From contig JAAUSP010000425.1 in NCBI GenBank assembly GCA_012032575.1, positions 1-6,785 on the forward strand: a DNA stretch of 6,785 nt, read 5' to 3'. This DNA is from Anaerolineales bacterium. Lineage in GTDB: Bacteria > Chloroflexota > Anaerolineae > 4572-78 > J111. The translations under genes and the position numbers were made by a program. Each line of letters starts with the position of its first letter. The first letter of the stretch is position 1. The notes beneath the pieces were generated by a model. It did not search any database and was not told where the DNA came from. It saw only the letters and a program-made list of their open reading frames with translations. This document shows, piece by piece, positions 6,332-6,785 of this stretch.

Positions 6332-6785
6332 TCAAACGTTTAACGTTTGAACGTTAAACGCTTTTGCTCGTTCAACCGCCTGCATCAAAACCCGCCGGGC
6401 CAGTACTCCGGCCAGATGACGCCGAAATTCGGCGGAGGCGTGGATGTCGCTGTTCAGTCCCTTGTCGGCCTGCTTGATCCCCGCCAGGGCGCCGGGCGTG
6501 AACGATTTTCCCAGTGACGCCTCGAAATCCTTCTGGCGGTACACGCAGGGGCCGGCGCCGGTCGATAGCAGGGTAGTGCCGCTGCCGGACACGAACCTAT
6601 TGCCGGTGACCTGGACTGGCCCTGCACCCGTCTTCGAGATGGTCTCCGCGGCTTCCAGCCGGCTCTGCACGACCTTGAGGCGCCCGGCAGCCGCCACCGT
6701 CTCGAGCCGGATGTCGTCCGAGGCGCGCAGCACGCTGCGGCGCGAGGCGAATACCTGCATGTTATTGGCGGCTAAGGTATCGTCA
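6332..6785 (-). CDS. FAD-binding subunit (CoxM-like), C-terminal part; upstream portion anomalous, runs off right edge
   Basis: The minus-strand frame is open from the window edge to TGA at 6334-6332; an internal ATG occurs at 6760-6758. Its last about 65 residues read as the C-terminal domain of molybdenum hydroxylase FAD subunits (CO_deh_flav_C): KDFEASLGKSFTPGALAG, then SDIHASAEFRRHLAGVLARR and VLMQAVERA. The SDixASAeYRrhL motif is diagnostic. This subunit passes electrons from the Fe-S subunit to an external acceptor, and its place before the [2Fe-2S] and Moco genes fits. Upstream of about residue 75 (counting from the ATG) the expected sequence is missing. MQVFASRRSVLRASDDIRLE and what follows lacks the family's Y-x-K-x-x-x-R region and has nearly all G/C third positions. 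The FAD-binding half is outside the window. The final AFNVQTLNV is encoded by a palindromic repeat, so the native C-terminus may have been altered. Confidence 0.7.
   Translation of the reverse strand, partial: DDTLAANNMQVFASRRSVLRASDDIRLETVAAAGRLKVVQSRLEAAETISKTGAGPVQVTGNRFVSGSGTTLLSTGAGPCVYRQKDFEASLGKSFTPGALAGIKQADKGLNSDIHASAEFRRHLAGVLARRVLMQAVERAKAFNVQTLNV
6337..6360. repeat. Perfect 11-bp inverted repeat at the 3' end of the FAD-subunit gene
   Basis: CGTTTAACGTT (6337-6347) and its exact reverse complement AACGTTAAACG (6350-6360) are separated by only TG. AAACGTT words continue outward to 6334. The repeat encodes residues FNVQTLNV of the FAD subunit and ends 2 bp from its TGA stop. It lies 22 bp before the [2Fe-2S] start and is AT-richer than its surroundings. 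No T-run follows on the coding strand, so a terminator role is unlikely. It resembles a small inserted palindromic element or, less likely, a protein-binding site. Confidence 0.8.

Noticed and set aside
3364..6785. True aerobic CO dehydrogenase (form I coxMSL)
   Set aside because: The large subunit lacks the AYxCSFR loop that carries the Cys binding copper in form I enzymes, so CO oxidation should not be assumed.

Overview
The window looks like a piece of an uncultured bacterial genome. Chloroflexota (Anaerolineae-like) is my best guess, at moderate confidence. It rests on the O-antigen-ligase-plus-TPR architecture, the three-gene molybdenum hydroxylase set, the mixed 55-60% GC composition, and short palindromic or G-rich repeats scattered in and between genes. 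No rRNA, tRNA or phylogenetic marker is present to prove it.

Left part (1-2402): a surface-polysaccharide locus. A glycosyltransferase gene runs off the left edge on the minus strand. A 248-bp intergenic region with a good sigma70-type promoter separates it from a divergent plus-strand gene for an O-antigen ligase/polymerase-type membrane protein with a C-terminal TPR domain. That gene is split by an apparent one-base deletion in a G run near 1955-1959, so its TPR tail (to 2402) lies in another frame.

Right part (6785 down to 2413): a compact minus-strand cluster converging on the ligase gene with only 10 bp between stop codons. In transcription order it holds the C-terminal part of a FAD-binding subunit, a [2Fe-2S] subunit and a molybdopterin-binding large subunit (together a xanthine dehydrogenase/aerobic CO dehydrogenase-type hydroxylase, L-M-S heterotrimer style). 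A DUF1992 protein and a small VOC (glyoxalase-fold) protein follow. The large subunit carries a form II-like PYRGAGR loop and not the form I CO dehydrogenase loop, so the substrate is unknown. The DUF1992 gene is also broken by a one-base loss near 2962; the missing 49 residues are readable in the next frame down to a stop 10 bp before the VOC start.

Most notable: three different repeat elements sit in this one operon. A perfect 11-bp inverted repeat forms the 3' end of the FAD-subunit gene. A 19-bp imperfect hairpin with a direct repeat forms the 3' end of the [2Fe-2S] gene and fills the gap before the large subunit. A CCCCTGCG tandem repeat plus a small hairpin is inserted in frame inside the large subunit. 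The far right end (about 6600-6785) is GC-richer, has extreme third-position GC, and does not read like the expected FAD-subunit sequence. It may be an assembly chimera or a fusion. I see no CRISPR array, transposase, phage or toxin gene, and no clear new defence or signalling system.
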